Positions 1 to 8,822 of a stretch of DNA of 49,170 nt are shown one piece after another. The first letter of the stretch is position 1, and each line of letters begins with the position of its first letter. The notes beneath the pieces were generated by a model. The model saw only the letters and a list, made by a program, of their open reading frames with translations. It ran no database searches and was not told the DNA's origin. Source of the stretch: Marinifaba aquimaris (lineage in GTDB: Bacteria; Pseudomonadota; Gammaproteobacteria; Enterobacterales; Alteromonadaceae); NCBI RefSeq assembly GCF_013328345.1, contig NZ_JABULX010000031.1, positions 1 through 49,170 of the forward strand, written 5' to 3'. Position numbers and translations under genes: made by a program.

Positions 1-72
1 TCAGAAGTGAAACCTAATAGCGGCGATGGTAGTGTGGGAGGTCCCATGTGAGAGTAGCACACTGCCAGACTC
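1..72 (+). rRNA. rrf: 5S ribosomal RNA, 3' end (partial)
   Basis: The first 70 or so bases match the 3' half of a gammaproteobacterial 5S rRNA: CAGAAGTGAAAC, then GGCGATGGTAGTGTGGGAGG, then GTGAGAGTAGCACACTGCCAG. The 5' half lies before the window. The exact 3' end is judged by analogy to the usual CTGCCAG-containing terminal helix. It is followed at once by a strong terminator, so this is the end of a ribosomal RNA operon reading into the window. Confidence 0.9.
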
Positions 73-82
73 CTATTGAAGA

Positions 83-113
83 AAAGCCCGTTACGAAAGT
101 AACGGGCTTTTTG
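83..113 (+). terminator. Rho-independent terminator of the rRNA operon
   Basis: AAAGCCCGTTAC, a GAAA-type loop, and GTAACGGGCTTTTTG form a GC-rich hairpin followed by a T run, about 12 bases after the 5S end. Confidence 0.9.
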
Positions 114-400
114 CTTTTCTGCATTTGAATATTTCCCTTTCTGATTTACATAGCTGCTCAAAGTAACCGCTAAGAATCATTCTGTCAGATTAAGTAATGA
201 TAGTGATCTTTTATACTTTTGATACTTTATAAATACTGGCGCAGTGGTAGAATCTGCCGCAGATGATTAGCATTTGTAGCAACAAATAAAATAATAGCTC
301 AGGTATTAAGGCCATATCGAAGTGGATGTGATTTGGTGAGTCTAATTGTTTATGCCATCTGATCCTAATAATAATAGAACCCGCCATGATGAGGTTTAAT

Positions 401-718
401 ATGACAGATATGCCCAAATATGTTCAATCAGGGGATTGGATTTTTGAGGTAAAAGCAGTCCGCGCCATCAAAGTTTCTGAGTATGGTCTACCGTACGATG
501 CTATTGCTAATATAAGTGTGCAAGGCGATGTTGCTTATATAGATGGTCTTATGACAAAGACCGAAGATGACTTTACTAAAAAAGATCAGTACACAATAAG
601 ACAGTTTTGCCAAGGCTTAGGTATCAGGCAAGTGAGTTTTGATCGTTTCAAAGATGGAGAGTTAATTAACTACCACTTTGATATCTCTCCTGAGTTTGAA
701 CTCAAATTAGTTAAGTAG
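401..718 (+). CDS. Small conserved-looking hypothetical protein, 105 aa
   Basis: I do not recognise this protein. It is soluble, acidic and lysine-rich, with no signal peptide or membrane segment, and it ends just before a strong terminator. Two earlier in-frame ATGs lie at 386 and 389, but I choose 401 because GAGG at 391-394 sits six bases before it, a good ribosome binding site; from the upstream ATGs that GAGG would lie inside the gene. A core of alternating strand-like and charged segments (VKAVRAIKVSEYGLPYDAIA, then a DGLMTKTEDDFTKKD stretch) suggests a small folded alpha/beta domain. It stands alone between the rRNA operon and the convergent gene at 769-1194. Function unknown. Confidence 0.75.
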   Translation: MTDMPKYVQSGDWIFEVKAVRAIKVSEYGLPYDAIANISVQGDVAYIDGLMTKTEDDFTKKDQYTIRQFCQGLGIRQVSFDRFKDGELINYHFDISPEFELKLVK

Positions 719-726
719 TTAATATA

Positions 727-756
727 AAAAAGCCCGCGTTTAGCGGGCTTTTTTAT
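727..756. terminator. Bidirectional terminator
   Basis: AAAAAGCCCGCG, TTTA loop, CGCGGGCTTTTTT-type hairpin, flanked by A and T runs on the two sides. It can end both the gene at 401-718 and the convergent gene at 769-1194. Confidence 0.85.
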
Positions 757-768
757 TCTTTTACTAAG

Positions 769-1194
769 TTAGAACTTAGCCACTACTCTGACGTTGTCAG
801 GTACTTTATCTACAGGTACATAGGTGATCACGGATGGATTCTTTGAAACTAAAAGAATTAGCTTATCTATGTTGTCTGTTGATTTAGGTGGCGTACCTTG
901 AGCGGTGAAGATTTGTTTAGCCCAATATGATTTAAGCTGAGCATCAGACTTTTTCAAAACAACTTCTTGGAATTTAGCTCTAGCTGGGTTGCCCTCTCCA
1001 AGGTCAACTGCAAGTGCTGGAGCGCCTGAAGGGAAGTTGTTTGTTTTCCCTAAGAAAATGCGAGATATTGCATTTTCATCTAAGGTTTCAGTCATTTCAG
1101 TATTAGCAATTACTGCAATACTTTCTGCGTTAGAAAGAGTTGAAGCTAATGTTAACGATATTGTGATAATTGTTTTTGAGATAAAGTTTTTCAT
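769..1194 (-). CDS. Small PstS-like periplasmic protein, 141 aa (paralogue of 36564-36980)
   Basis: This is a short exported protein of the family often annotated as phosphate ABC transporter substrate-binding-like. An N-terminal signal peptide (MKNFISKTIITISLTL... ending near SNAES) is followed by the family signatures FLGKTNNFPSG, QLKSYWAKQIF, GTPPK and a C-terminal NVRVVAKF. It is about half the length of a true PstS, so it may bind a ligand or act as an accessory rather than serve an ABC transporter; no transporter genes are nearby. A TTG at 1209 would lengthen it, but ATG at 1194 follows GAGGG at an ideal distance, and that GAGGG overlaps the end of the receptor gene upstream. It is therefore probably co-transcribed and translationally close to the TonB-dependent receptor. 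Ligand unknown. Confidence 0.8.
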   Translation of the reverse strand: MKNFISKTIITISLTLASTLSNAESIAVIANTEMTETLDENAISRIFLGKTNNFPSGAPALAVDLGEGNPARAKFQEVVLKKSDAQLKSYWAKQIFTAQGTPPKSTDNIDKLILLVSKNPSVITYVPVDKVPDNVRVVAKF

Positions 1195-1209
1195 TATGCT
1201 AACCCTCAA

Positions 1210-3792
1210 TTAGAAGCTTAATTGAGCGCCAACAAAATAGCGGCGACCATTACTGTAATATGAATAAGGACGAGATTTAACTTCGGAGTACTTGTATATC
1301 TCTTCATCAGTTAAGTTAAGCCCTTGCAGCACTAATGAAATATTCTCTGTAAGGTTGTAAGAAATACTACCGTCCATTTGACCAAAGCCATCTGTCATTA
1401 ATTCACTGCCGCGATCGTATCCTTCGAAATATTCAGTGCGGTAGTTATAAGAAACACGTGCACTCAGACTTTCATTTTCAAAATAAAGAGTCGCATTGTA
1501 AGTGTGTTCAGAGTTGCCAGGAATTAGAGAGCCATCATCAGCTTCAGCATCTGAGTATGTATAGTTTGCTAGTAGACCCCAGCCTTGCCATAGGTCTTGT
1601 TGATAACCAATTTCTAAACCTTGGTTTGTTCCACCTTGACCGTTGGTAGGGAGTAGAATTTCGAAATCTTCAATCTTACCGCTGATTTCATTGTAGTGCT
1701 GTTCAATGGTTGTTTCTTCTACGATGTAAGATTCAATATCTTTGTAAAATATTGCCGCTGAGAATAAACCTGTGTCCGCAAAATACCACTCATAGCTAAC
1801 ATCGAATTGGTTGGCTTTAAATGGGTCTAGTTGAGTGTTACCACCACTACCAGTACTTGTTGAGTGATTTAAACTGCGTGCACCGGTAATTTGGATGTAC
1901 TCTGGACGTGACATCACTTTTGATGCTGCAAAGCGCACTAACATTTCTTCGTTTAAATCATAATTAATGTTAAAGCTTGGTAAGACTTCTGAGTAGTCAT
2001 TCGTTTCTGAATCAAGAAATTCATCTCCAGCGAGGTTCCAGAATGTGCTTGTCATATCTGTTTGAACATAACGCACACCAACGTTACCTCTGAAGTATTC
2101 ACCTTCAAAGTTACTCATCGCATAAACGGCTGTAATCTCTTCGTTAATCTCAAAGAAGTCTAGTTTACTTTCCGTTGTTGAGTATAGGTCACGATTAGCG
2201 TAGGCCGCTCGTTCAAATGCATCCATGTCAACCAATGGATAGCTAGTGATAGAACCTGACTCTGCTATACCATCCATAAAGTCGCTTGGCAGAGTACCTG
2301 CAGGGAATTGGTCTGCTGATAAACCTAAACCAGGAATGTCTGAGCCATTATTGAAGCGTGTAGCCATTTTTGACTGCTCTTTAGTGTGATCACGAAACTT
2401 TAAACCAACCTTGATTGTTGTGAACAAGTCATGGTCTAAATAGTATTTGTAATCAACTTGACCGTAAGTTTCATCGTCTTTTTGTGGCTTACTGTCAATT
2501 TGAGTCCAGTCTAGCTGGTCGTAAACTGAAGCATTATTAACATCAATGTCAGGGAAACTGACTTGAGGTGCTTTACGTGTAATATCATAGGACTGCCTAG
2601 TTTCCGCAACAAACTCTGCAAAGGTATCTTTGGTTGTACCACCTTCAGCTTCTGTGTAACCAAATTGGAAATGCAATTGGTAACTACCTGGGTCATACAT
2701 GATGTCTAGATCAAATGAGCTTGTCTCACTGTATGAAGTACGCTCGGCGATATCTAATACTGCACCTGTTCTATCTTCTGCGCCGTAATCCCAAGAAACT
2801 AGGGTGCCATCTTTAATTACACCGTTACTGGTATCGGCACCATCTGGGTTACGATCAGGGTTAAATTCCCACGTTGGTACTGTTAATAGGTTGTGGTTGG
2901 TATTATCAGCATCTAACTTTGAATGTAACGCGTTAAACGTTAATAATAGTGTATCAACCGGCTTGAACTGCGCACTGAACATAAAGCCATTTCTTTCACG
3001 TTCCTGCTCAAAGTAAGGTGAACCAATTAAATCGGGTACGTAAGCTTGTGTTCCATTGATATCTCGTTCTGTATAGCCCAATACCTCAAAACCATCACGA
3101 CGTAGTGTTCTATTTTGCGTAACGATTGAAATCAGGGCTCCGAATGTTTTGTTATCATTGTGCCAAGAGTAGAAACCCGATAATTGAGGATCCCACTCTT
3201 CAGACTTTTCTGTATAGGCCATTTGAGCTGAACCTACCATGGTTCCGCTTTCTACAGATAAAGGACGGCGAGTTTTTAGCACTACCGTACCACCGATACT
3301 ACCTTCATCAATATCAGCTTGAGGGCTTTTGTATACTTCTAACGAAGAAACCATTTCTGAAGCTAGTAGACTGTAGTTGAAGCTTCGTGTTGGGTTATCC
3401 AATACAAACCAATCGGCTGTTGCTACATTCTGACCATTTAAAAGTGTGCGGTTAAGACCGGGTGCTGTACCACGGATACTGATCTTTTCACCTTCACCAA
3501 AGTCACGTGTAATTGATACACCAGTAACACGCTGTAGTGAGTCAGCGATGTTCTTGTCTGGAAATTTACCTATATCTTCTGCGCTGATACCATCAAGTAC
3601 CGATTCGCTGTAACGCTTTTGATCTAAGTTAGCCTTTAGTCGAGAGCGAAAGCCTGTTACCTGAATTGTTTCGATTTCTTCCTCTGCAAATAAATCATCG
3701 AATAATTCATCGCCTTCCGTTTGGGCTAAGCCCGAGGTGCTCAGTAGTGCGAGCGGTAAAATTACTGCAGTTTTTGACAGCATATTACTCAT
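1210..3792 (-). CDS. TonB-dependent outer-membrane receptor, 860 aa
   Basis: The protein imports a substrate through the outer membrane using energy from TonB-ExbBD. Residues 1-23 form a signal peptide (cut near GLA/Q). A TonB-box-like IETIQVTG lies at about 40-47. A plug domain follows with the landmarks SAEDIGKFPDKNIADSLQRV, VSITRDFGEGEKISIRG and EGSIGGTVVLKTRRPL. The rest is a long 22-strand barrel ending in the terminal aromatic signature GAQLSF. FPDKNIADSLQR followed by an RG motif is typical of the TonB-dependent receptor class abundant in Alteromonadales and Xanthomonas, often used for glycans or other complex organic matter. The substrate cannot be read from the sequence. The PstS-like gene at 769-1194 begins 16 bases after its stop, so the two probably form one unit. 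Length is normal for the family. Confidence 0.93.
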   Translation of the reverse strand: MSNMLSKTAVILPLALLSTSGLAQTEGDELFDDLFAEEEIETIQVTGFRSRLKANLDQKRYSESVLDGISAEDIGKFPDKNIADSLQRVTGVSITRDFGEGEKISIRGTAPGLNRTLLNGQNVATADWFVLDNPTRSFNYSLLASEMVSSLEVYKSPQADIDEGSIGGTVVLKTRRPLSVESGTMVGSAQMAYTEKSEEWDPQLSGFYSWHNDNKTFGALISIVTQNRTLRRDGFEVLGYTERDINGTQAYVPDLIGSPYFEQERERNGFMFSAQFKPVDTLLLTFNALHSKLDADNTNHNLLTVPTWEFNPDRNPDGADTSNGVIKDGTLVSWDYGAEDRTGAVLDIAERTSYSETSSFDLDIMYDPGSYQLHFQFGYTEAEGGTTKDTFAEFVAETRQSYDITRKAPQVSFPDIDVNNASVYDQLDWTQIDSKPQKDDETYGQVDYKYYLDHDLFTTIKVGLKFRDHTKEQSKMATRFNNGSDIPGLGLSADQFPAGTLPSDFMDGIAESGSITSYPLVDMDAFERAAYANRDLYSTTESKLDFFEINEEITAVYAMSNFEGEYFRGNVGVRYVQTDMTSTFWNLAGDEFLDSETNDYSEVLPSFNINYDLNEEMLVRFAASKVMSRPEYIQITGARSLNHSTSTGSGGNTQLDPFKANQFDVSYEWYFADTGLFSAAIFYKDIESYIVEETTIEQHYNEISGKIEDFEILLPTNGQGGTNQGLEIGYQQDLWQGWGLLANYTYSDAEADDGSLIPGNSEHTYNATLYFENESLSARVSYNYRTEYFEGYDRGSELMTDGFGQMDGSISYNLTENISLVLQGLNLTDEEIYKYSEVKSRPYSYYSNGRRYFVGAQLSF

Positions 3793-4138
3793 TTTTCTAT
3801 CTCTTTTGGAATGTAAAAAAACGCAAACCTATCTTAGTTATGAAGATGGGTTGACCTTATGTTTTTATTTAGTGCTTGTAGTCTGCGCTACTTAATAGCT
3901 TGATATTAGTTTAGAAATATTAAAATGCGTCGATATAGCTTCTGGAGGCTGTCGGTTTTTGTGTAACGCGATTTAATTAGCAGAAGTTTACAGTGATAAA
4001 ACGTGTATGAGTTGGTGGTTTTGTAAAAGTTATTTACTGCTGAAACAATCGTTTACTGATTAGTTCAGCGTTCGAGCGTTTAAACTGCTAATTTATATAG
4101 GCAATCTTATTAAATTTTAAAATGAGCCTGAACAATTT
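3793..4138. other. Divergent intergenic region, no gene seen
   Basis: This AT-rich stretch separates the receptor (minus) from the chemoreceptor (plus) and must carry both promoters. I see no ORF with a ribosome binding site and no convincing operator. I looked for a Pho-type direct repeat because of the PstS-like gene and found none. Confidence 0.5.
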
Positions 4139-5758
4139 ATGAATTGGTTTAAAAACTTAAATTTGTTTTCGAAAATTCTAGCCATTATTGGCTTGTCTGT
4201 TGCCCTTTTTGTCATCAATATTATTATCAACATCAATGCTATTAATGCCACGCAAAATGAACTTGAAAAACTAGAAACACGCATTTATAGCCTAGTACAA
4301 GTTGCTACGGTAAATGATGTACTACTAAAGCGTGCAGATGAACTACTCAGTCAATCGGTTTCCTTTGCTGATGAAGATTTAAAAGTACAGGCAATTGAAG
4401 AACTGAATTTACTCAAAGCTAATATTAAAAAAGCAATTAGCTTAGACAGTGAAAATAAGGCTCGCCTTGAAAAAGAACTTAAAATTATTGAGAAATACAA
4501 AGCGCTATCAATTGAAATTGTTGATGGCATGTTATCAGGTGATATCGACTTTTCCACTTTGCCAGAACTCGCGAAGAAAAAGTCAGATCTTTTAAAACAA
4601 GCAAATGAAGACATTGAGCAGTACCAAAAGCAAGTTCAGGAATTATTTTTGGCAACAATCGAAAATGCCAATGAAAATGGTGATCAGGCCATTATTTTTT
4701 CGCTGCAATCTGGTGTGATAATGTTGAGTGCATTAGTCGTTATGGCGCTATACGTTGCTAGAACAATCAGCTTTACTGCCAATAAAGTCGGTGATTCACT
4801 CCAACACTTAGGTGATGGAGATGGTAACTTAAATGATAGAATTGAAGTTCAAAGTAACGACGAGTTTGGCAAAATGGCGCTCAACTTTAACCGCTTTATG
4901 GATTTACTTTTAAGGTCGGTACAGGGCGTAATGTCTGTTTCTCAGCCTTTGTTAGATACTTCTACACGTCTTATTACCAATACCGACAAGGCAAGAGTGT
5001 TAACTGAACAACAGGCTGAATTTGCAGAACAAGCTCAGCAATCAATGACGGATTTACAAACTTCTATAACAGATATTACGGATGCTGCTAATCAGGCAAA
5101 TCAGGCCGTTACTGAAGCGGAGTCTGAAGCTGATACTGGTCTTGGAGTTGTTGAAAAAACCATTGCTAACTCTCAAACGTTAAATGACCAAATAGAAAAT
5201 ACGTCCAAATCAGTATATCAATTAGCTCAAGATACCGAGAACGTTGCATCAATTGTAGATGTGATCACTTCAATTGCAGAGCAAACTAATTTACTTGCAC
5301 TTAACGCTGCCATTGAAGCCGCACGGGCAGGTGAGCAAGGTAGAGGCTTTGCTGTTGTTGCTGATGAAGTGAGAACGCTTGCATCAAGAACGGGTGAAGC
5401 GACAACTGAGATCAGAGATGTACTCGATAAGCTTAAACTTGCAGCAGGTCAAAGTGTGGATATGATGAAGGAGTCTGAGCTTTTATCTTCAACTAACGAA
5501 GAGTTTGCACTTAACACGGGGGGGGCTTTAAAGCTGGTTAAAGAGAAAGTGGCAGCGATGGCACAAATGAATAATCAAATCGCAACAGCTTCAAACGATC
5601 AAACTAATTTAGCTGCAAATGTAGTTGAAATCATCAATGACATGTATGAAGCAGAAAAACAAATTCAAACGTCATTTGGCTCACTTGATGAAGTATCAAG
5701 GCAGTTACATCAAGCTTCTGATGACTTAATGGAAGCAACGAGTCAATTTAGGTTATAA
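4139..5758 (+). CDS. Methyl-accepting chemotaxis protein, 539 aa
   Basis: A transmembrane chemoreceptor that signals to CheA/CheW. A membrane helix at about residues 11-32 precedes a helical periplasmic sensor (about 33-185) rich in Leu, Glu and Lys heptads, like four-helix-bundle sensors. A second membrane helix spans about 186-208, a HAMP domain about 208-262, and the cytoplasmic signalling coiled coil follows. The hairpin tip [20 protein letters not shown] begins near residue 381, continuing with [15 protein letters not shown]. It ends at SQFRL without a CheR-docking pentapeptide. It stands alone, with no che genes nearby. A run of eight G lies at 5518-5525 inside the coding sequence. The stimulus is unknown. 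Confidence 0.95.
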   Translation: MNWFKNLNLFSKILAIIGLSVALFVINIIININAINATQNELEKLETRIYSLVQVATVNDVLLKRADELLSQSVSFADEDLKVQAIEELNLLKANIKKAISLDSENKARLEKELKIIEKYKALSIEIVDGMLSGDIDFSTLPELAKKKSDLLKQANEDIEQYQKQVQELFLATIENANENGDQAIIFSLQSGVIMLSALVVMALYVARTISFTANKVGDSLQHLGDGDGNLNDRIEVQSNDEFGKMALNFNRFMDLLLRSVQGVMSVSQPLLDTSTRLITNTDKARVLTEQQAEFAEQAQQSMTDLQTSITDITDAANQANQAVTEAESEADTGLGVVEKTIANSQTLNDQIENTSKSVYQLAQDTENVASIVDVITSIAEQTNLLALNAAIEAARAGEQGRGFAVVADEVRTLASRTGEATTEIRDVLDKLKLAAGQSVDMMKESELLSSTNEEFALNTGGALKLVKEKVAAMAQMNNQIATASNDQTNLAANVVEIINDMYEAEKQIQTSFGSLDEVSRQLHQASDDLMEATSQFRL

Positions 5759-5763
5759 AACAA

Positions 5764-5786
5764 TAATGGCGGTTTATACCGCCATT
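5764..5786. terminator. Probable terminator between the chemoreceptor and yebG
   Basis: AATGGCGGT, TTAT, ACCGCCATT forms a perfect 9-bp hairpin followed by TTTA. The T run is short, so efficiency is uncertain. The position suits both convergent genes. Confidence 0.65.
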
Positions 5787-5809
5787 TTACTTTCGAGTTA
5801 AGTTACCAA

Positions 5810-6112
5810 TTAACTAGCTTTCGCGATTGGGGTTACTTTATCTTCCTTTATTTCTGCTTCTTCGTTCTTTTGCGTTAGACACTCCAAGTCATCTAACTTA
5901 CCTTTGAAAGCATTGGTAAATTGCTCTTTATTTTCAGCAACTAAACGACCTATGTTTTCTAGCTGGCCTTCGTTTAAACCTTCAACATTGCTACCTATTA
6001 CATCAGAAACTAACTCTGCAAGTTCTAACATTTTGTCGTATAAATCGGCTTCTTTTTTACTGGTAAACATTTTGCCATCTCGATCGCATTGCCATAAAGC
6101 TCTAACACCCAT
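5810..6112 (-). CDS. yebG: YebG family SOS-induced protein, 100 aa
   Basis: This small cytoplasmic protein matches the YebG family: the N-terminal zone MGVRALWQCDRDGKMFTSKK continues as EADLYDKMLELAELV, close to the Escherichia coli TSKKEADAYDKMLDTADLL segment. The C-terminal half is acidic and variable. YebG is a long-known member of the LexA regulon whose biochemical role is not settled. Here the assignment is strengthened by a perfect LexA box at 6144-6163, 31 bp upstream of the start. AGGTGA just before the ATG is a good ribosome binding site. Confidence 0.9.
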   Translation of the reverse strand: MGVRALWQCDRDGKMFTSKKEADLYDKMLELAELVSDVIGSNVEGLNEGQLENIGRLVAENKEQFTNAFKGKLDDLECLTQKNEEAEIKEDKVTPIAKAS

Positions 6113-6143
6113 AATTTCACCTAGATAAAGTTAATTTATAATT

Positions 6144-6163
6144 TACTGTATTTTTATACAGTA
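6144..6163. promoter_or_regulatory. LexA box (SOS operator) of yebG
   Basis: TACTGTATTTTTATACAGTA matches the gammaproteobacterial LexA consensus CTG-N10-CAG with its flanking TA and AT-rich centre. CTG is at 6146-6148 and CAG at 6159-6161. The box sits in a longer perfect inverted repeat, 17-bp arms at 6135-6151 and 6156-6172 around TTTT. It is 31 bp from yebG and about 160 bp from panP, so yebG is the likely target. Confidence 0.92.
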
Positions 6164-6324
6164 AATTATAAATGGCAATTTATCAAGAAAGTATGAAAAA
6201 AATTTAGCCTTTAGCTAAATTGAGTTAAAATTTGAAGACTTTTGGGTGGAAATTTTGTTAAATACGCGCTCTGAAATTTTTACCTGTATTCAGGCAAGCT
6301 AAAACCAATAAATCTGTAAATACT

Positions 6325-7968
6325 GTGACTTCTCAAAATAACAAACATGCTACGGCAAATACTGAATCAATGCTTAGGATCTTTACTGTACCTGAAGCGC
6401 CTGATTCGACTTTAGGACGCATCGAAAAAGAGATCTCACAGAATTTGAATGGTTTTTTAAATGAGCACATTGTTGCACAAGAAAAGCCGCTTGCAGAAAT
6501 TGAACAGGACTTTAATGATGCACAAGTGCCTGAAGAGCCTGTTTTTGTTTCTCAACACACGCATTTCTTACTCGATAAACTCGTAGCTCAGTCTGTTCAT
6601 ACCTCTTCTCCTAGGTTTATTGGTCACATGACTTCGGCCTTACCTTATTTTATGTTGCCGTTATCAAAGATAATGATCGCACTGAATCAAAACTTGGTAA
6701 AAATTGAAACGTCTAAAGCTTTCACGCCATTGGAACGACAAACGATTGGCATGATGCATAACTTGGTTTATGACGATAAAGAGCAGTTTTATTTAGAGTA
6801 TATGCATTCTGAACAGCACTCTTTAGGCGCTTTTTGTTCTGGCGGTACGATTGCCAACTTAACTGCTCTATGGGTTGCTAGAAACAACTTATTTAAACCA
6901 ACTACAGATTTTTCTGGTATCGCTAAAGCGGGTTTATATCGTGCTCTTATGCATTACGGCTACCAAGGAATAGCAATTTTGGTGTCTGAGCGCGGTCATT
7001 ACTCTTTAAGTAAATCAGCTGATGTTTTAGGGCTTGGTCGAGATGACCTTATTTCTATCCCAACAGATGATTATAACCGTGTAGATGTAAATGCGATGCG
7101 CGAAAAAGCGTATCACCTGAAAGAGCAGGGCATTGCAGTATTGGCCATTGTCGGTGTTGCTGGAACTACAGAAACAGGTAACATCGATCCACTTGATGAG
7201 ATGGCTGATCTTGCTAATGAAATTAACTGTCACTTCCATGTTGATGCGGCTTGGGGGGGGGCGACGCTTTTCTCAAGACGCCATAAAGCATTATTAAAAG
7301 GCATTGAAAGAGCTGATTCAGTCACTATAGATGCACACAAACAAATGTATGTTCCTATGGGGGCGGGGTTAGTACTGTTTAAAGAGCCTTCTCTGGCATC
7401 TGAAATTGAACATCATGCTGAATATGTACTGCGTCGAGGTTCAAAAGATTTAGGTAGTCATACTCTTGAAGGTTCTCGTCCAGGTATGGCTTTATTGGTT
7501 TATGCCAGTATGAACATATTAGGGCGTCAGGGTTTTGAACTATTGATTAATCAGAGTATTTCTCAGGCTCAATATTTTGCTGAGTTAATCTCTGAACAAG
7601 CTGATTTTGAGCTGGTCTCTAAACCTGAGTTGTGTTTACTAACTTATCGTTTCGTGCCACCTGAAATCAAAGCCATTCTGCCCACGTTATCGATTGAACT
7701 GCGCGAGCAAATTAATGAAATGCTTAATGAACTGACTCGCTTTATTCAAAAGCGTCAGCGTGAGTCTGGTCAATCATTTGTATCGCGTACTCGTATTAAT
7801 CCAAATGAATACGGTGGGCAAAACATCACGGTATTTCGAGTGGTGTTAGCTAATCCGTTGACGACTAAAGCCATATTAAAAGATGTGTTAGCTGAACAAC
7901 GCGAATTAGCTAAAGCGAGTACCAAGATAGTGCCCGCTTTGCTTAAGCTTATCGCGAAAGCGAGTTAG
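6325..7968 (+). CDS. panP: Pyridoxal-phosphate-dependent aspartate 1-decarboxylase PanP, 547 aa
   Basis: A group II PLP decarboxylase that, in Vibrio/Shewanella-type bacteria lacking the pyruvoyl enzyme PanD, makes beta-alanine from aspartate for pantothenate synthesis. Landmarks are FCSGGTIANLTALWVARN (PLP phosphate site), HVDAAWGGA (aspartate to the pyridine nitrogen) and IDAHKQMYVPMGAG with the Schiff-base lysine K339. The length matches PanP rather than glutamate decarboxylase GadB. I keep the GTG start at 6325; no clear ribosome binding site precedes it or the internal ATG at 6370, so the start is uncertain. Nine consecutive G at 7253-7261 encode the invariant WGG. Its stop overlaps the stop of the convergent gene at 7965. 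Confidence 0.85.
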   Translation: MTSQNNKHATANTESMLRIFTVPEAPDSTLGRIEKEISQNLNGFLNEHIVAQEKPLAEIEQDFNDAQVPEEPVFVSQHTHFLLDKLVAQSVHTSSPRFIGHMTSALPYFMLPLSKIMIALNQNLVKIETSKAFTPLERQTIGMMHNLVYDDKEQFYLEYMHSEQHSLGAFCSGGTIANLTALWVARNNLFKPTTDFSGIAKAGLYRALMHYGYQGIAILVSERGHYSLSKSADVLGLGRDDLISIPTDDYNRVDVNAMREKAYHLKEQGIAVLAIVGVAGTTETGNIDPLDEMADLANEINCHFHVDAAWGGATLFSRRHKALLKGIERADSVTIDAHKQMYVPMGAGLVLFKEPSLASEIEHHAEYVLRRGSKDLGSHTLEGSRPGMALLVYASMNILGRQGFELLINQSISQAQYFAELISEQADFELVSKPELCLLTYRFVPPEIKAILPTLSIELREQINEMLNELTRFIQKRQRESGQSFVSRTRINPNEYGGQNITVFRVVLANPLTTKAILKDVLAEQRELAKASTKIVPALLKLIAKAS

Positions 7969-8615
7969 CGCGTTTTTTGATACTCTTTTTGGTGTAGCTT
8001 TCTGAGATTCACCATATAGTTTGATTCATCCGGTACTTCTAAATTTGGCAAGACTTCTGTAACAAAGTGATCCGGTGCAGGGAGGTCCATTGCCCAGGGT
8101 AAGCTGATACTAAACTTCACAAACTTATCCTTTTGGGTAAAAAGGTAAGTGTAAGATTGGTAAGGCGTACCTGATTTCAAGATAATTTTAGTTTGTGCTC
8201 TGAGCCCTTCATACAGCTCGCCTTGTCTGAAAAAGCTAAAATCTTCTACTTCGCGGCCAATTCTTTGCTGATAGAGCCCTTGATCGATTGCACTATCGAT
8301 ATCATCCAAGGCGTTATTCATTTCACCCGCCAGAATATTATAAAGATTATCCTGCCAGACATAACTGCGAATGGGGTAGGCAAAAACCAAGATGTTGTCT
8401 TTTTCGTAGTACTTATTTGCATAACGCACGCTTGAACCGTACAGAGGCTCATCGTAAATCTTCTGCTCAACAAGTACTAAATTCTTAGTTGTTTTGGGAT
8501 AAGAGAAGTCAGTCTCATAATTGCTAGGGTCCATCTTAGTGGCTGACTTTTCATCGGTGCTCGCACAGGCACTGAGTAAAATACTCAGACATAGAGCCGT
8601 CGCTTTATTTCGCAT
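7965..8615 (-). CDS. Hypothetical lipoprotein, 216 aa
   Basis: An unrecognised exported lipoprotein. With the start at 8615 the protein begins MRNKATALCLSILLSAC, a classic lipoprotein signal peptide with the acylated Cys at residue 17 followed by AST (no Asp at +2, so outer-membrane sorting is expected). That start is preceded by AAGGAG eight bases upstream, whereas the longer reading from 8660 would spoil the signal peptide. The mature part is rich in aromatic residues (YGSSVRYANKYYEKDN, QSYTYLFTQKDKFVKFSISL) and looks like a beta-rich domain. It converges on panP with stop codons overlapping (TAA complement 7965-7967, TAG 7966-7968). Confidence 0.8.
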   Translation of the reverse strand: MRNKATALCLSILLSACASTDEKSATKMDPSNYETDFSYPKTTKNLVLVEQKIYDEPLYGSSVRYANKYYEKDNILVFAYPIRSYVWQDNLYNILAGEMNNALDDIDSAIDQGLYQQRIGREVEDFSFFRQGELYEGLRAQTKIILKSGTPYQSYTYLFTQKDKFVKFSISLPWAMDLPAPDHFVTEVLPNLEVPDESNYMVNLRKLHQKEYQKTR

Positions 8616-8822
8616 TTTCCAAACTCCTTTTGGAAATGTTAATTTATTGTTATTTTGCATAAAAATTATCTTAGGTTTAATTTTTAATCACAGCAAGCCG
8701 CTTTTATCGTAAGTTTAATTAATTTTATCTATATCTCAGTTATTTAATTCTTTAATTAGCGCTTTTCGCTATAATCATGATAAGAGAACACTATTCCTAA
8801 TTATTCAAGTTGTTGCTAAATA

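Noticed and set aside
211-417. 68-aa reading frame on the minus strand near the 5S gene
   Set aside because: It overlaps the start of the plus-strand gene, lacks a ribosome binding site and shows no family likeness.
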